A stretch of 64,000 nt of DNA, taken from the NCBI GenBank assembly GCA_034509425.1, contig JAVTVJ010000068.1:5952001-6016000 (forward strand), written 5' to 3'. The notes under the pieces were generated by a model that did not search any database, was not told where the DNA came from, and was given only the letters and a program-made list of their open reading frames with translations. The translations under genes were made by a program, and so were the position numbers. Positions 21,862-34,042 of this stretch are shown piece by piece. Position 1 is the first letter of the stretch. Each line of letters opens with the position of its first letter. The stretch comes from Eopsaltria australis. Taxonomy: Eukaryota > Chordata > Aves > Passeriformes > Petroicidae.

Positions 21862-24800
21862 GATTCAGGACCTCAGCATTTCTGTGGCAGTACAAGTAAG
21901 ATAACTTCTTATTTTCCTGTTCCTTATAGATGAGATTGTTGACCAGTCTAAAAGTCACCCTGGAATTGGTACACAATTGGGGATCTTGTTGACTTTGTAA
22001 AAGGTGTTGACCCACTCATAGAATAAATCACCATGCCAACTTGGAGATATAAGACCAAATTTTAATCTGAATAACAGTAATATTAAAAAAATGCCCAGAT
22101 AAAATCTTGCTATAAAGACAGACCATGTTATGGGCTTCTGTATTTATTTAAAACTCCAAAAGTTACCCACATCTTTCACATTTCTTAAGGAAGCTTTCAT
22201 GTAAAAAATAATCTCAAAGTTGAATTAGCTTGAGAAAAAAAAGTGAGGATGGATATTTCAGCATTACCTGAATGTTGATCTCTAAGTGAAAATAGAGAAT
22301 CATGCTTAGAAATTGTTTCAAAAGTAACAAAACATACTATTTCACATAGATGTATCCTTTCATTGATTTATTTAAAATTAGCAATGACCACGCTGAGACA
22401 GATAAGCCTTTTGAGGGAATTTATATTTTTTGTTTTGTTTACAGAGTACATTTGCCAGCTTTCCTTTAGACCATCTTTAGTTGTTTGGTTTTGATATTTT
22501 TTTTAACAGCTTATGATATTAAATCAGAGAACAAGCAATAGTTTTTTGTGTAATTTAATTTATTTTGCATTTTATTTTTCACTTGCTTGCATACTGAAAA
22601 TTCAGATGTGTTCAGTTTCACAAAATGGTTCAAAGTTAAAGCCAAATACAAGAACCTCAAATTATATTCCTAAATTTAGGTTCAGAAAAAAGATAGTCTG
22701 ACTGTCAAAGGTGATGAGCACCAGTTACAGCCGCAGATTTTGTCATCTGTATAATTTAAGGTACTCCATGAAGGAGTGTCTGCAGTAGCAAGTGTGGATT
22801 GGTCTTGTGGAGAAATCTGGGTCTTTGCCTTCACTCCTCAGGTAGAACCCATCAGCACCCTCCAACTAAAACCCCACTATATAAAGCTCATGAATTGGCT
22901 GAAGCTTGGGTTGCAATGAACTTCTTAACCTATTACCTTCAGAAGTCCTATTTGAGGATTTTTATGAACAGTTTTAGGGTTGTGTGATTTAGCTTGTGTC
23001 TGTACCATACCCTGTCAATTCATTTTGTTGAGATGGACACTGCTGTGAGAAATCTTGTGACTCAGATTTAGAGTTTGATCTCACCTAGAGCTTCTGTTTG
23101 GCTGCTAAGTAATAGATTGAACCTGTCTCTTGTTTGAGATGGAGGTTTTGATCAGTTCCTTTCATTCTGTTCCTTTCTGCATGTACACACACACATATAT
23201 ACTTAAGCTAACCCCAGTAATTATCTCTCTTGGCTGATTATTTTGGGGGCGATGATGTGAGAGTCATAAGCATTCATTTCTGTAGCGTTATCCCACTCCA
23301 CCCCCTCACCATGTGTTGAATTGCTATGGTATTTTTGTTCGTCTCTTGTCTAGTCCTCTCCAGCCTTCTCTTTTCTCAACATGGATTTACAAGCTTATAA
23401 GAACTGAACCTTTGTTATTTTCTCCTTTCTCCCCCCCTTTTTAAAATTTCTCTTTTCTAACTGTATGTGTGTTAGTGAAATCAGGGAAGAAGAAAATTGG
23501 GCTGCTTGCTTTGCGTTGGTGTTTACTATGAGTCATAACAACAGCTTGGTGCTCTTGAAAACTTTTGTGGTGGGAGAATAAACAGCATGGATGCAGTAAG
23601 AGAAATGGCAGAATGTACTGTACTTGCAGTTCTCTGACTCAAGGACATAATTGTGGATGATGGGAATGCATTTTGATAGAGGTTTGCACTTACTCATGCC
23701 ATAGATATATAAAATTTCTGCTAAGGAAGCAAATCTGATTGCTCAAAGTTTGCCCTGGTTGCATTGAAACTGGACTTACTGGGAAGGATTTTGGCAGCAG
23801 CTGACTTTTCATAGAGCTACCTAAAATAGGCTTTGTGTGAGAAGTGAGGCTAGAATGGTTATTTTGACACTGGCAGTACATAGAAGTTTAACATGAGATG
23901 ACGTATTCATCATACCACTCTCCAGTTATCTGCCTGGAACTACCCACATTCAGAGTTTAAGAACTATTTCATTCTTATGCCTGGAATTACCTTGTTCCCA
24001 AACTGCTTACAATTTCTTACAATCCTTGTCTCTTATATTAGAGACAAGGATTTGTCTTCCATTGGTAGAGAACTGAGCATATATTAGGATCCTAAATGAC
24101 TAGTCATGCGCTACATGAAGTCTATGCTGTCTTGATTTCTGGTTGAACAAACAGCTATAAAACATTCTATCCCCTAGTAAGTGACTGAAACAAACAGCAA
24201 AAGATGGTACTCAGCCCTGTGGCTGAAAGGCTGCTTATCATGGTAATAAACACGACACAAGATCATTTTCTCGATGCAAAGTCTACTGGACAATAATGTT
24301 TTGACTTGTCTGTGTTCAAAGAACTTAATTCTGTTACAGGCAGCTTCCAAGATTGGTTCCAGTTCCAACATTTGGTGCAGATCACTGAGAAAACAATGAA
24401 TACTAAGACATGATGTTAAGCTATTGGGGTAAGATATGTAATAGAGTACATGTGAATTGAAACAGGAAGAAAACATCAGGATAAAGTAGAAGGATACAAT
24501 CCAGTGATTTCAATTCACAGTTTCCTGTGCAAAGTTTTTAAAACTGTTTGAACAAAAATTGCCCACATGAAGTAGGAAAAAAATGCTCACTGGACAAACA
24601 GTTCCAATGTTCAGCTCTGCTGGATGGTCAGTATTTGCCAGTTCCACAAGCCATGCCATTTTACTGGCAGTAATTTTACAAATGAATAATGATGTTGATT
24701 GCTGGTCAATCTCAGCAGTCCTTATCTACCAGTTGACTAGACAATAAAGCAAGAAGATGGGGGCTACACTTGTCATTAAAAAAATCCTTTCAAATTGATG

Positions 24801-25200
24801 GCCATGCAACCACTCTGTCTTCATACAGAAAATACTACTCAGGAATACCAAGGAGCTGTTACTTTTATAGAATAATATTTGTGCATTGTGAAACTGCAAA
24901 ATTCCACAATTTTCACAGAGGACATGCGAAACGACTGCCTGGCATGTCATGGTATTCATGCTACTTATGGATGTAAAAGGCAAATAGCTGCACCAACTTG
25001 CCTTCTGAAAGAATGTATTACCAGTGATTTGTATCAGTACCAGAAGAATTGTTATGGGTACCTGGCATTGCCAATTATAAGCAAGAAGCAGGCTGGAGTA
25101 TTTGCCCACTACATGCTGTATTAGAATCTGTTTTCATTAGTAAGACTAAACTGAGCTAGAACTATAAATGTCATTGTCCAATTAGAACTCAGTCGGCTGT
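21862..25200. other. AT-rich non-coding stretch
   Basis: No gene or mobile element recognised. A perfect inverted repeat lies at 24021-24052. Overlapping frames at 24726-25124, open on both strands for 80-127 codons, have no family signature. Confidence 0.5.
24021..24052. repeat. Perfect inverted repeat, 12-bp arms
   Basis: aatccttgtctc (24021-24032) and gagacaaggatt (24041-24052) are exact reverse complements around an 8-base AT spacer. The stem is too short for a typical microRNA precursor. It could extrude as a cruciform or fold as RNA. Confidence 0.9.
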
Positions 25201-25207
25201 TTATGTT

Positions 25208-25380
25208 GCACACCTGGGTGTCACTTTAAAAAACAGCAAAATAGCCTGAGAGCTGAGATAAGTATAATATCAAGTTCTTAGAATAAAGGCAATTATACGG
25301 ATGCCAGTCACACCTGAGTGTGACTGCTGTGAGCTGCTTACAGCCGCTGGGTGGAATCAGGGCGTATGCAAGGTCAATGG
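25208..25380. promoter_or_regulatory. Candidate enhancer: T-box-like and nuclear-receptor-like sites
   Basis: CACACCT (T-box half site) occurs in gcacacctgggtgtcac at 25208-25224. It occurs again in an inverted repeat at 25305-25326, where cagtcacac and gtgtgactg flank ctga, resembling a brachyury-type palindrome. An SF1/ERR-like GCAAGGTCA lies at 25368-25376. Clustering in a slightly GC-richer island within AT-rich DNA suggests a conserved regulatory element. Function is inferred from motif shape only. Confidence 0.25.
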
Positions 25381-25659
25381 CTGTGCTGAACTTGCTCTCA
25401 GATGTTTCAGTGTTGGCTAAATTTTAATCAGAAGAAAAGAAACGTAAAAGCGTGACTTCTGTCGAAACGGTTCACCTCCAGTGAACAAGAGATATCACAT
25501 AGTTCCTTGACTCAGGAGAAAGATTTGGGCAGTGGTAAACTGTATTCTACCAAAGACCTCAAGTGTCAGTTTAGATTCACAGGTGTTTAAGAGCAGAAGG
25601 GATCATGTACCTACGCCTCTTCTGTGATCCAGGATGCAAAACCTCATGCAAATCCAGCA

Positions 25660-28600
25660 TCAAGGCTGTATTTTTTTACTTCATGGTATACTGTATAGAA
25701 AATGTCTTAATTAACATAAAGTGGGTAGTGCCAGGCATTTCTAGTAACCTCTTCTCAGAAGTCCTTTGCCCTTATAATTGCAATGGTATGCTTTGTTTCT
25801 AGTCCAGATTTCTCTAATATTCATTATGCTGTGATTTCTATGAAGAATATCTTTCTAGTGGTGGTGTCTCTGTACTCTGATCAAGGGGGCTAATTAAACA
25901 TTCTCTTGGATTGATTAAGTCACTTAGTCATAGTCACATATTTTATGAACATGTTCTTGCAGTTTTTCCTAAGGCACTTCCAATTCTTCGCTTGCAATGT
26001 GGACACCTACATTTGTCACAGCCTTGCATTTGGATCTTCAGTTCAGTCAGTAATTTAACCGTGAGCCCCAGCATCCTTCTACATTTGAGATTAGAATCCT
26101 CCATCCATTATGTGCTTCGGCATATGTTCTTTTTCATTAGATTTGTGTTTGGCTGTCTTAAAATTGATGTTATGTAAATGAAACTATTTCACCAAGGCCA
26201 TTCAATCTGATCTGTTGCCACAATTAATTTGCACTCTGTTGCCCTTTTGTCATCTGCAGGTGTTGGACTTCTGGGTTATTAATAGAGACATGGGCTTGCT
26301 TGAGGACTCATGGTCAGTTCAGAAGTAACCCCTGCCAGTCTTGGCAAAAAGATGGCCAGCAGAGCAGTCTGACATTTATAGTTATTGTTGAGACCCATCT
26401 ATCAACAAATTCTCAATCTGTTTAGTTTATTCCTTTATTATGTGACAAAATGAAATTGTCAAGAAGTTTTATTGACATACTTGCCATAAACTGAAACACA
26501 AATTAACCAAATACACAGTTCCATCAACATTTAAGACCTATTTTCCATAAAACAGTGATTATCATTATATCGTGGCTGCAAACTGAATCAGTCTCTTTAC
26601 TGCTTTGCCTGTGATGATAGTGCACTAATTGATATACAGTTAATCAGGTCATTGTCTTTATAATTTTTATATTGCTAGCCTACATTTGGCTGAACCACCA
26701 CTACATTTTTTCTTCAATAATCTGAATAATTACTGTTTTTAGTAAAAATTATTTTTAGTGTGGTGTGTAAAAAATAAAATACACCAATTGTGCCAGGCAG
26801 TGCAGAAACATGAAAGAGCACAAATTCCTTTTCTGGAAATACTGTGAAGGATGGGTTCCCCTTGTTATGCTGGTGTTTGAAGATAGTTGCACACTAATGG
26901 GAATGTAAATCAGGAGAAGGCAAGACAAAATTATGTTCCCCTTCCAGGTGACTGTTTCCTGAATTGTCAGTTTTTTAATATTTGTAGTGCTGGTTTGGTC
27001 ACATCCTGCCTCAAGTCATCAGCCATGTGGTTTAAAACATTCCAAAACTGGTGGTCTGGAATTGGTCTAATAGATTTATGTATTTGTATGCCAAATAAAG
27101 TATAAAATAAAGTAATCACTGAGGATTGGAACAATTACTGTAGGCTGCTAACCATATGTGAGAACAAAGTGCGTGACTTTCATATGATTAGAATGAATCA
27201 GAGGTAGCCCACTCTGTATTGCAGTGACACTTTTATTAAATGAATTCATAAAAGCTGAGTGTTTGGAGTGCTTTAGATGGTATTAACCATAGATCTTTTA
27301 GACTGAGGGTTTTTTCTGTTTACAACATCTTGTTTAATGTGTAGTGTTTGGTTTATACCTTTGGATTCTTAGTGATTGCTGCATTTGAATGAGGCCATAA
27401 AGGAAAAAAAAAGCAAGGCACAGGTGCTTTCCAAGTATATGGATATCAAATGGAGCTGAAGTCACTAAACATGGCATTTCATTATAGCCACTGGCTTACA
27501 ACGTAAGAATCTAAATATAGAAATAATTAAAGGCTTGCTTGTAATTTCACAAACGTAAGTGCCAAGGTTCCTCTGGTGTCTGATGGGATTTAGATCAGAC
27601 CCTTATTGCCCTCAGTCACTGTTAATCAATATAAAAATATATTGCTAAGAAATTAGGAGATTTGGGGTTTTGCCATTTTTAGTTCTGTGAAATCTGTGAC
27701 TATTATTGTATAAGGTATATTTTAAACCCCTGTGTTGTGTAAGCCCCATGTCTCATAATGCAGCAAACATCTGCCAGAGTTTGGAGGTCAAAGTGTTTTT
27801 CAAATAGACTGGGTCTCGGAATTAATAAACATTCACAGATTTATTGGATTTCCAAGTATTAAATTAATTGCTTTTTTTTTCCTTTTACAAAAAGCAAGCA
27901 CAATTCATTTTCATAAAAGTAAGTAATTGGTATGTAGCAACGCACCTCCTCACAAATAGTGGTCTTAAAAAAACACCTGCCTGTCAAAAAAGAGGTCACA
28001 AACCTCTCTTTGTTTCCTGCTAAAAAAAAGGGCATCAGTTTCTAGTTATCCAACCAATATAGTTTTAATTTTTAGCTCAGGACTAATACTCTGTGTGCAT
28101 TTGTATAGGGAAAGCTACCCCAGCTCATGCATTACCCAGCTCTTGACATTTGTGTTCAGATCAGTTGTAAGAAGAGGCTGGATTGAATTTACTCCTGCCT
28201 TTGTGTTCCAGGTATTAGGTGGCAAGTAGGGAAGATCCATATATATAATTTATAAACCAGCTGGAAGTCAGTGAGGTGTCGCCATTGTTTTAAGCTGGAG
28301 CAGCCCTGGAAATGTTGTGGTGTCCAGTCCCTGTGCAGGAATGCAGTGCTGGGATAATGTCTCACTTTGTGTGGAGAGGCATTAATCACTTGGCTCGCAT
28401 TTTGTATGTTCCTGCACTTAATATGGAATAGATCCCTGTTGGCTCCACATATTCCATGTTTTATGTCTTCATGAAATACAGAAGCATAATTGCAGCAGAC
28501 AACTGTTTGGTGAATCACACTTATTTTCATGTGTTCAGTTTGCAGCTTTACAAAGAAGTAGTGCTTGGAAATGCATCCCTTAGGTGATGTGAGACAGAGG

Positions 28601-30906
28601 AAATCTGTCTTGGGAAGAGGAATAAGGCTATGGGGACTTAGGAGTGGGAAGTGGTCTCTTGGGTAACCTTTATATCAGTTATACACACTTGCAATCCATG
28701 CTGATAAATTTTTAGTTTTTCACAGGCAGCTTGTGGGTTCTACGTATGAAAATGTGATGTTTTTAAACACAACCTTGCACTGAAAGCATGCTGCAAAGTC
28801 TGGGGGATAAAGATGGAGGGTTAGGAAGCATGAGAATGCTGTACTCTTCAGGTATAATCTATCAGCTTATAGCTAGAGTAATAGGTCTTAAATATCCTGA
28901 CTTTTTTTCAGGTGCCTAATCCACTAGATGCCACTTATTTAATAAGTAGTCGTATTATATAATAAGCATTTAATAAGGTAGGCTTGACCCATTTAGTATG
29001 GATTGATTTAACAGCTTCTTCTGTTGGCCTTCAGTGTCTGACACATTTACTCATGTTTATTCTAAGTCTGGATTTTTCAGCTTCAGACCGAGCTGGATAT
29101 TACTGAAATAAGTACTTGAGAAAGGTATCTCTATATTTGTATTGTGGACATTGGACAGCTCTCAGTCTTGTCAGCACATTTTACATACTCACTTCTAGGT
29201 TAAGAAATGAACTGTGTTTGAAGGATAGCTCTAGGTGTAATTTTCGAAGTTGATGTAACAGCAAATTTTTCTGAGCACTTTTTACCTCTGTCTGACCTCA
29301 TATAGTGATGAATCAAGTGATGCTATGCTGTGTGTCAGGTTGGATAGTTTAAAATGAGAAAGATTTGCCTAAAATAACCAGCATCTTCTTATTTTTTGGT
29401 GCAAATTATTATTTAGGAGTGTGTCTACAGGAGGCAATTAACAGAGATTGGATATATCACTCTTGCCAAGAGGAAATGAGAAACAGCATACATTGTTTGT
29501 GGAAGATACTCCTCTGGAAATCGTAATTCCACAGTATTCTTATTGAGCAGAAAGACTGCCTGTAATTTTGCTGTAAATTTCATCCATTGGTAGCAAAGGC
29601 ATCCCAGTGTTAATGGCAAGAGAAAACAGCTGGACAGGGAAAGAATGGCTGCCAAGCACACAGTAGAAGGCACTTCAGACTGTGCCACAGGAAAGAATTA
29701 AAACAAAGAATAAACCTAGTGTGGGAGAGAGATATTAAACTCCCGGAAGAAGCAGTGGCTTAAGTCTTCATCCAAAGAAAATAGCCGTTTTTATTCCCCT
29801 CAAGGTCTGCAGGGTTAATCTGTTTCTTTGCTTGTCAGTGTATACTTCTTACAGTTTGCATGTCTATGAATAAAATATTTTGAGTCCCTGTGTGAAAAGT
29901 ATTGCCTGGGGTAGGTATGGTGGAATTTTGGGAAAGATGTTATAAGGATTGCTTATGTTTATATCCATTGGGCCTGTAGATAAACTTCAAAGATAACATG
30001 TAGAACATTGGTTTTTGAATTCAGCAGATACAAATGTACTCTTAACGCCTGGGTTTAGTAGCAGCTTCCCAGGAGGGAATACTCTCTCTGATGTCTGGTT
30101 CACTTGGAGGCTTTCTTGTTTCAAACTTTGCAGAAGCAGACATGAATTAAGAAGGGCTTTCATGACCCAAAGCACTCTCCACCCAGCCTGTTTTATGATG
30201 TATATTAATCAAAGTAGAGGGATCCCCCCATTTAACAGTGATATAAAAATACAGAAATTACCATTTTTAGAAAACTCTGTATATAGAAATCTGTATAAAA
30301 AAAAAATTATTTTCACTGGTGGGAAAAATAATCCAATCATTCTTACTTTTGATTGAATTATTTCCTACCCTGCAACTAGTAACAGAATTTGCAAACTACA
30401 CTTGTATTTCATAGTATGAAAAATTATTTTTATTAGCAGTACAGTCAGAGTCTGGTTATAATAGAGTCAGCCTGTTGAATTTCTGGGAAAAATCTTGCTT
30501 TCTTTGCAGATTGATATATTTCAAGGCTAAATAGATCTCTAAAGTATAAGGGCAAAAAAATAAAGGTATGTGCCAGCCCCACTTGGAAATTATAGAGATG
30601 AAATTATCTAGTATTTCAGGTAGTTCCTGAGTTATATTGTGTACTCTGAGTACAGTAGTGCACTACAGGATTTACAGCTGATGGCTATTTTGCCTGGAGT
30701 ATTTAATTTTAAATGCAAACCTAAAGGATAAGGAAAGAAGAAAAACCTAAGAAAAGCAAAGAGAAAATAAGAAGCAAATTTTGCTTCAGATAAAATTTTT
30801 TTCCAGTAGTTACTTAGATAGGTCTGTGTTTTCTGTCTCAAAGGGAAAATAACATATAAACAAGAAGTTTTACTTCAATGAGAGTTAATTATTAAACTGA
30901 TTAATA
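25660..30906. other. AT-rich non-coding stretch
   Basis: No gene or recognised repeat in about 5 kb. The 26.4-26.8 kb part is especially AT-rich, with TAAT-type words, as in many conserved non-coding elements, but I cannot judge conservation. A 15-bp palindrome, acttatttaataagt, lies near 28934. Confidence 0.5.
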
Positions 30907-30910
30907 CAAC

Positions 30911-32085
30911 TGTCTGGATACCAGGTGGGCACCAAAGCTGTCCTGTCACTCCCCTCCTCAACTGGACAGAGGAGAGGAAATATAATGAAAGACATGTGAG
31001 TTAAGAATGGGGAGAGATCACTCACCAGTTACTGTCATGGGCAAAACAGACACACCTTGGGAAAATTAATTAGTTGAATTTATTACCAATAAAATCAGAG
31101 TAAGGTAATAAGAAAATAAAAGCAAATCTTAAAACACCTTCCCTCCACCCCTCCCTTGTTCTTGTGCTTACCTTTATGCTCAATTTCTCTATGTCCTCCT
31201 CTGCAGTGACTTAGGGGGATGGGGAATTGAGACTTCGTCAGTTCATCACATATCTCTGCTGTTCCTTCTCAGAGGAGGAACTCCTCACTCTTCCCCTGCT
31301 CCATTATGGGGTCTCTTCAGTAGGAGACAGTCCTCCATGATCTGTCCAAGGTGAGTCCTTCCCATGGACTGCAATTCTTCACAAACTGCTCCAGCATAGG
31401 TCCCTTCCACAGGGGCAGTCCGTCAGGAACAGGCTCCTCCACTGTGGATCCCCCATAGGGTAACACATCCTGCCAACAAACCTGCTCCCGTGTGGGCTTT
31501 TCTCTCCATGGGGCCATAGGTTCTGCCAGGACCCTTGTCCAGCATGGGTTACCTGTGAAGTCACAGACTCCTTTGGGCACCCACTTTCTCTATCGTGGGG
31601 ACTTCCACACAAGGCAGGTTCATGTTGGCTCCCTGGTGGATCTCCGTGGGCTGCAGGGGCCCAGCCTTCCTCACCATAGTCTTCACCACAGAGTGTGGGG
31701 TAATCTTAGCTCTAGCAGCTGGAGCACTTCCTGCCCCTCGTTCTGCACTGACCTTAGTGTCTGCAGGGCTCTCACGTGTTCTCACTCCTCTCTTCTGGGG
31801 CTGCAGTTGCTCCTGTGCAGTGACTTTTTTCCCTTCTTCACTCAGTTATCCCAGAGGTGTTGCCAGTATCGCTGATGAGTTCAACCTTGGCATGCAGCGG
31901 GTCCATCTTGGAGCCACTTGGATTGGCTCTGTGGGACATGGAGGAAGCTTTCAGCAGGTTCTCACAGAAGCCACCCCTGCAGTCCCACTGCTATCAAAAC
32001 GTGACCACGAAAACCCAATACAACAACCAATTATTGGAGTGAGGCCACAGCTTCCAGCATAAGCTGAAACATGGATCTTTGGGCA
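30911..32085 (-). mobile_element. Long avian ERV LTR-like element, minus strand
   Basis: The interior has many degenerate copies of a 'ctgctccagcatgggtccc' and 'tgcagtccttcaggaacag' type module, known to me from a widespread bird retroviral repeat. The minus strand carries AATAAA at 31079-31084, so the 3' end is at the low-coordinate side. Suggested edges are TGTCTGG at 30911 and TTTGGGCA at 32085, with CAAC on both outer sides as a possible 4-bp target duplication; this is tentative. There is no gag or pol frame. Plus-strand frames of up to 155 codons (31492-32062) are antisense shadows with no known domain. I recognise no TATA box. The family name is not assigned. Confidence 0.78.
31079..31084 (-). 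terminator. LTR polyadenylation signal
   Basis: AATAAA on the minus strand (ggtaataaattc), about 170 bp from the presumed LTR 3' end. Its position fits an R-region signal. Assigned by position only. Confidence 0.4.
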
Positions 32086-32089
32086 CAAC

Positions 32090-33158
32090 AAAATAATGAA
32101 TGCCAGAGGAAAAAACCCCATAGCTCTGAAAAGATGCACCACCTTCTTTCAAGTCAAATAAATTAAAGAGCATTCATATTGCTCTGGAAAAAACTGCTAT
32201 TGCCCTATTCTATGGATCCTTTGTAGATGAATTTTACTGTCAAATTCATCCATAGACCAAAACATTCAGATTGATTTAGATTGAAGGTACTTTGTTATTC
32301 TTTGTACATAGATAACATGAAGGATAAATGTGGGGTGAGAATAGTGCAAAAGAAATTAGGGCTCATTCAACGTGTCTTTGGCACTTGGGGCATGCACTCT
32401 TAGCTTTACGAATATGAGCTCCCGTCATCTTGATATAGCCTGTAATTATTCCTCAGGGTATGTCAATTATTCAATCACTATTTAAAGTAACTGATAAGCT
32501 ATCTTTGACAATTTTGGGATTTGAGTTCTATTAGCATTAATGTTACTGATTTTTTTCCTTTTCAATGAATAGTTCCCAGTAATTTGATGAAGTTGATTTA
32601 TTATTTGTATACTTGTGCTTTACTAGAAAAAAATTACCTTCAAAATCTTACATAAGTTTGGTACACATTTAACCAAAAATTAAACAAGTTGTGCTTTTTT
32701 CTTTTGGTTTAAGTGCCATTGTTTGGATTCTTGAGGTAGGGGAAGGTGCTATACAATTTGATATGATCACACGCTACGAATTATTGATTAGAAATGTTTC
32801 TCTGCATTGAAAGCTTACTCTCAATATGGATACCTTTGGTAGCATGTGAGTATTTTTAAGTAGCACTTTGCTACAATCTTGCAAAGCAATGGCTGCTCTG
32901 TTTCCTGTAACCTCATTTGGGAAAAACACCTTATGATGAAGTTAAATCCCTTACAGGTGTATGTGCTTGTGTACTACACACCACGTGTTGTGTGAACTCT
33001 CTCCTCCTCTCCTTCCCTAAAGCAGGTCTTTCTCAGAACTTGCATCAGCCTAGGACAGAACCAGTAACAGTTGAAATTTGTGGGCTTGACTGATGGGCAC
33101 TGATAAATGTGGTAAGAACCACATAACTCTGCTGAGAGCTCTTGGAGGAAATCCAGAC
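32090..33158. other. Non-coding stretch between two LTRs
   Basis: AT-rich, with no retroviral frame visible. The two flanking minus-strand LTRs are of unrelated families, so this stretch is not a provirus interior. No gene recognised. Confidence 0.6.
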
Positions 33159-33372
33159 TGTTGCGTTCCCTGCTTTTATCCCGCTCTAGTACCGGCGGCA
33201 GAGCGCTAGCATGAACCTGGAAAGCCGTTCGCGTTCTGGAAGGCTTCCCCAGTGAGCCGGCGACGGGCACCGCTAGTCCGCGTTTGGTCTGAGGAGTTGT
33301 TGCCCTCAGAGCACGGCAGGATAGCAAAGAACTCCCAAAGAAGGAGGACTCTTAGTATGAGAGTTCGGTAGG

Positions 33373-33378
33373 TTTATT
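33373..33378 (-). terminator. LTR polyadenylation signal
   Basis: AATAAA on the minus strand (gggtaataaacc) defines the end of the R region of the 33159-33742 LTR. Confidence 0.55.
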
Positions 33379-33429
33379 ACCCCCAAGGGAGCTCAGGGAC
33401 TAAGAGCCCAGAATAGCTCATTCCATGGG

Positions 33430-33437
33430 TATTTAAG
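33430..33437 (-). promoter_or_regulatory. LTR TATA-like box
   Basis: The minus strand reads ccttaaatacccatgg within the 33159-33742 LTR, a TATA-like element about 55 bp before the polyadenylation signal. This is the usual spacing for a short R region. Confidence 0.45.
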
Positions 33438-33953
33438 GGAGGAATAACATCCAATAAACTGAAGGCACAGGGGCAATACAAGGGAGGGACCAGGGTGCAG
33501 GGTCGAATGAGGTTTAGGGAGGGGAGGGGGGTGGAGAGAACAACGAATGAACAAGGGGGTAACAAGGAATGTTCCAGAACTGGGATACATAACAGACAAA
33601 TCAAGGAACCAATAGCAGGAACTTGGGGTTCGTGGCTCGGTGGTCCAAACCACTGCCTCTGGCAGCTTCGGGGGGAAACTCTCTGTCTGTGGGACATGCC
33701 ACCGGAAGTCCTCGTCCTTCCTGGTTCAGAACCACCGCAACACTAGGCCTCTTGCCCCTTTTGGGTTATTTTATCACCTGTACTGTGGTGATCAACCTGC
33801 TGGCGTACTGCTGGTTGAAACCCACTGGTGACTCATTTTTCACTCACTTTTCTTTGCATTCTTATTCTCATAAAAATACCAATTCTTGTGATACCTGTTG
33901 TTCATTAGAAAATGTTTTGAAAATAGCTGTCTTCATTTCTGGAAAGTATTCTC

Positions 33954-34042
33954 CCTTCCTTCCTTCCTTCCTTCCTTCCTTCCTTCCTTCCTTCCTTCCT
34001 TCCTTCCTTCCTTCCTTCCTTCCTTCCTTCCTTCCTTCCTTC
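33954..34042 (+). repeat. (CCTT)n microsatellite, about 22 copies
   Basis: An almost uninterrupted CCTT array on the plus strand. It produces the artefactual SFLP and EGRK repeat peptides in the overlapping frames. The homopyrimidine tract is likely length-variable. Confidence 0.97.

Larger units (their letters stand above)
33159..33742 (-). mobile_element. Complete 584-bp ERV LTR (solo), minus strand
   Basis: The termini are TGTTGCG (33159) and CGCAACA (33742), a perfect 7-bp inverted repeat with the TG...CA ends of retroviral LTRs. Read on the minus strand it has a TATA-like TTAAATAC (33430-33437), then AATAAA about 55 bp later (33373-33378), then a CpG-rich U5. That is complete U3-R-U5 order. 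The bases outside are CCAGAC on the left and CTAGGC on the right, a possible 6-bp target duplication with two transitions. No internal region adjoins, so it is a solo LTR left by recombination. The retained CpGs suggest it is fairly young. Frames on both strands here (33377-33746) are LTR shadows. Confidence 0.92.

Noticed and set aside
25575..25650. Segment 'aagagcagaagggatcatgt' resembling very old reptilian CR1/L3-type tails
   Set aside because: Only a short weak resemblance; no terminal repeats or second diagnostic segment, so not annotated.
31492..32062. Plus-strand frames of 127-155 codons with hydrophobic runs
   Set aside because: They lie inside an avian LTR-type repeat, antisense to its polyadenylation signal, and have no known domain.
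32090..33158. Proviral interior between the 31-kb and 33-kb LTRs
   Set aside because: The two LTRs are of different families and no gag, pol or env frame, primer-binding site or polypurine tract is visible between them.
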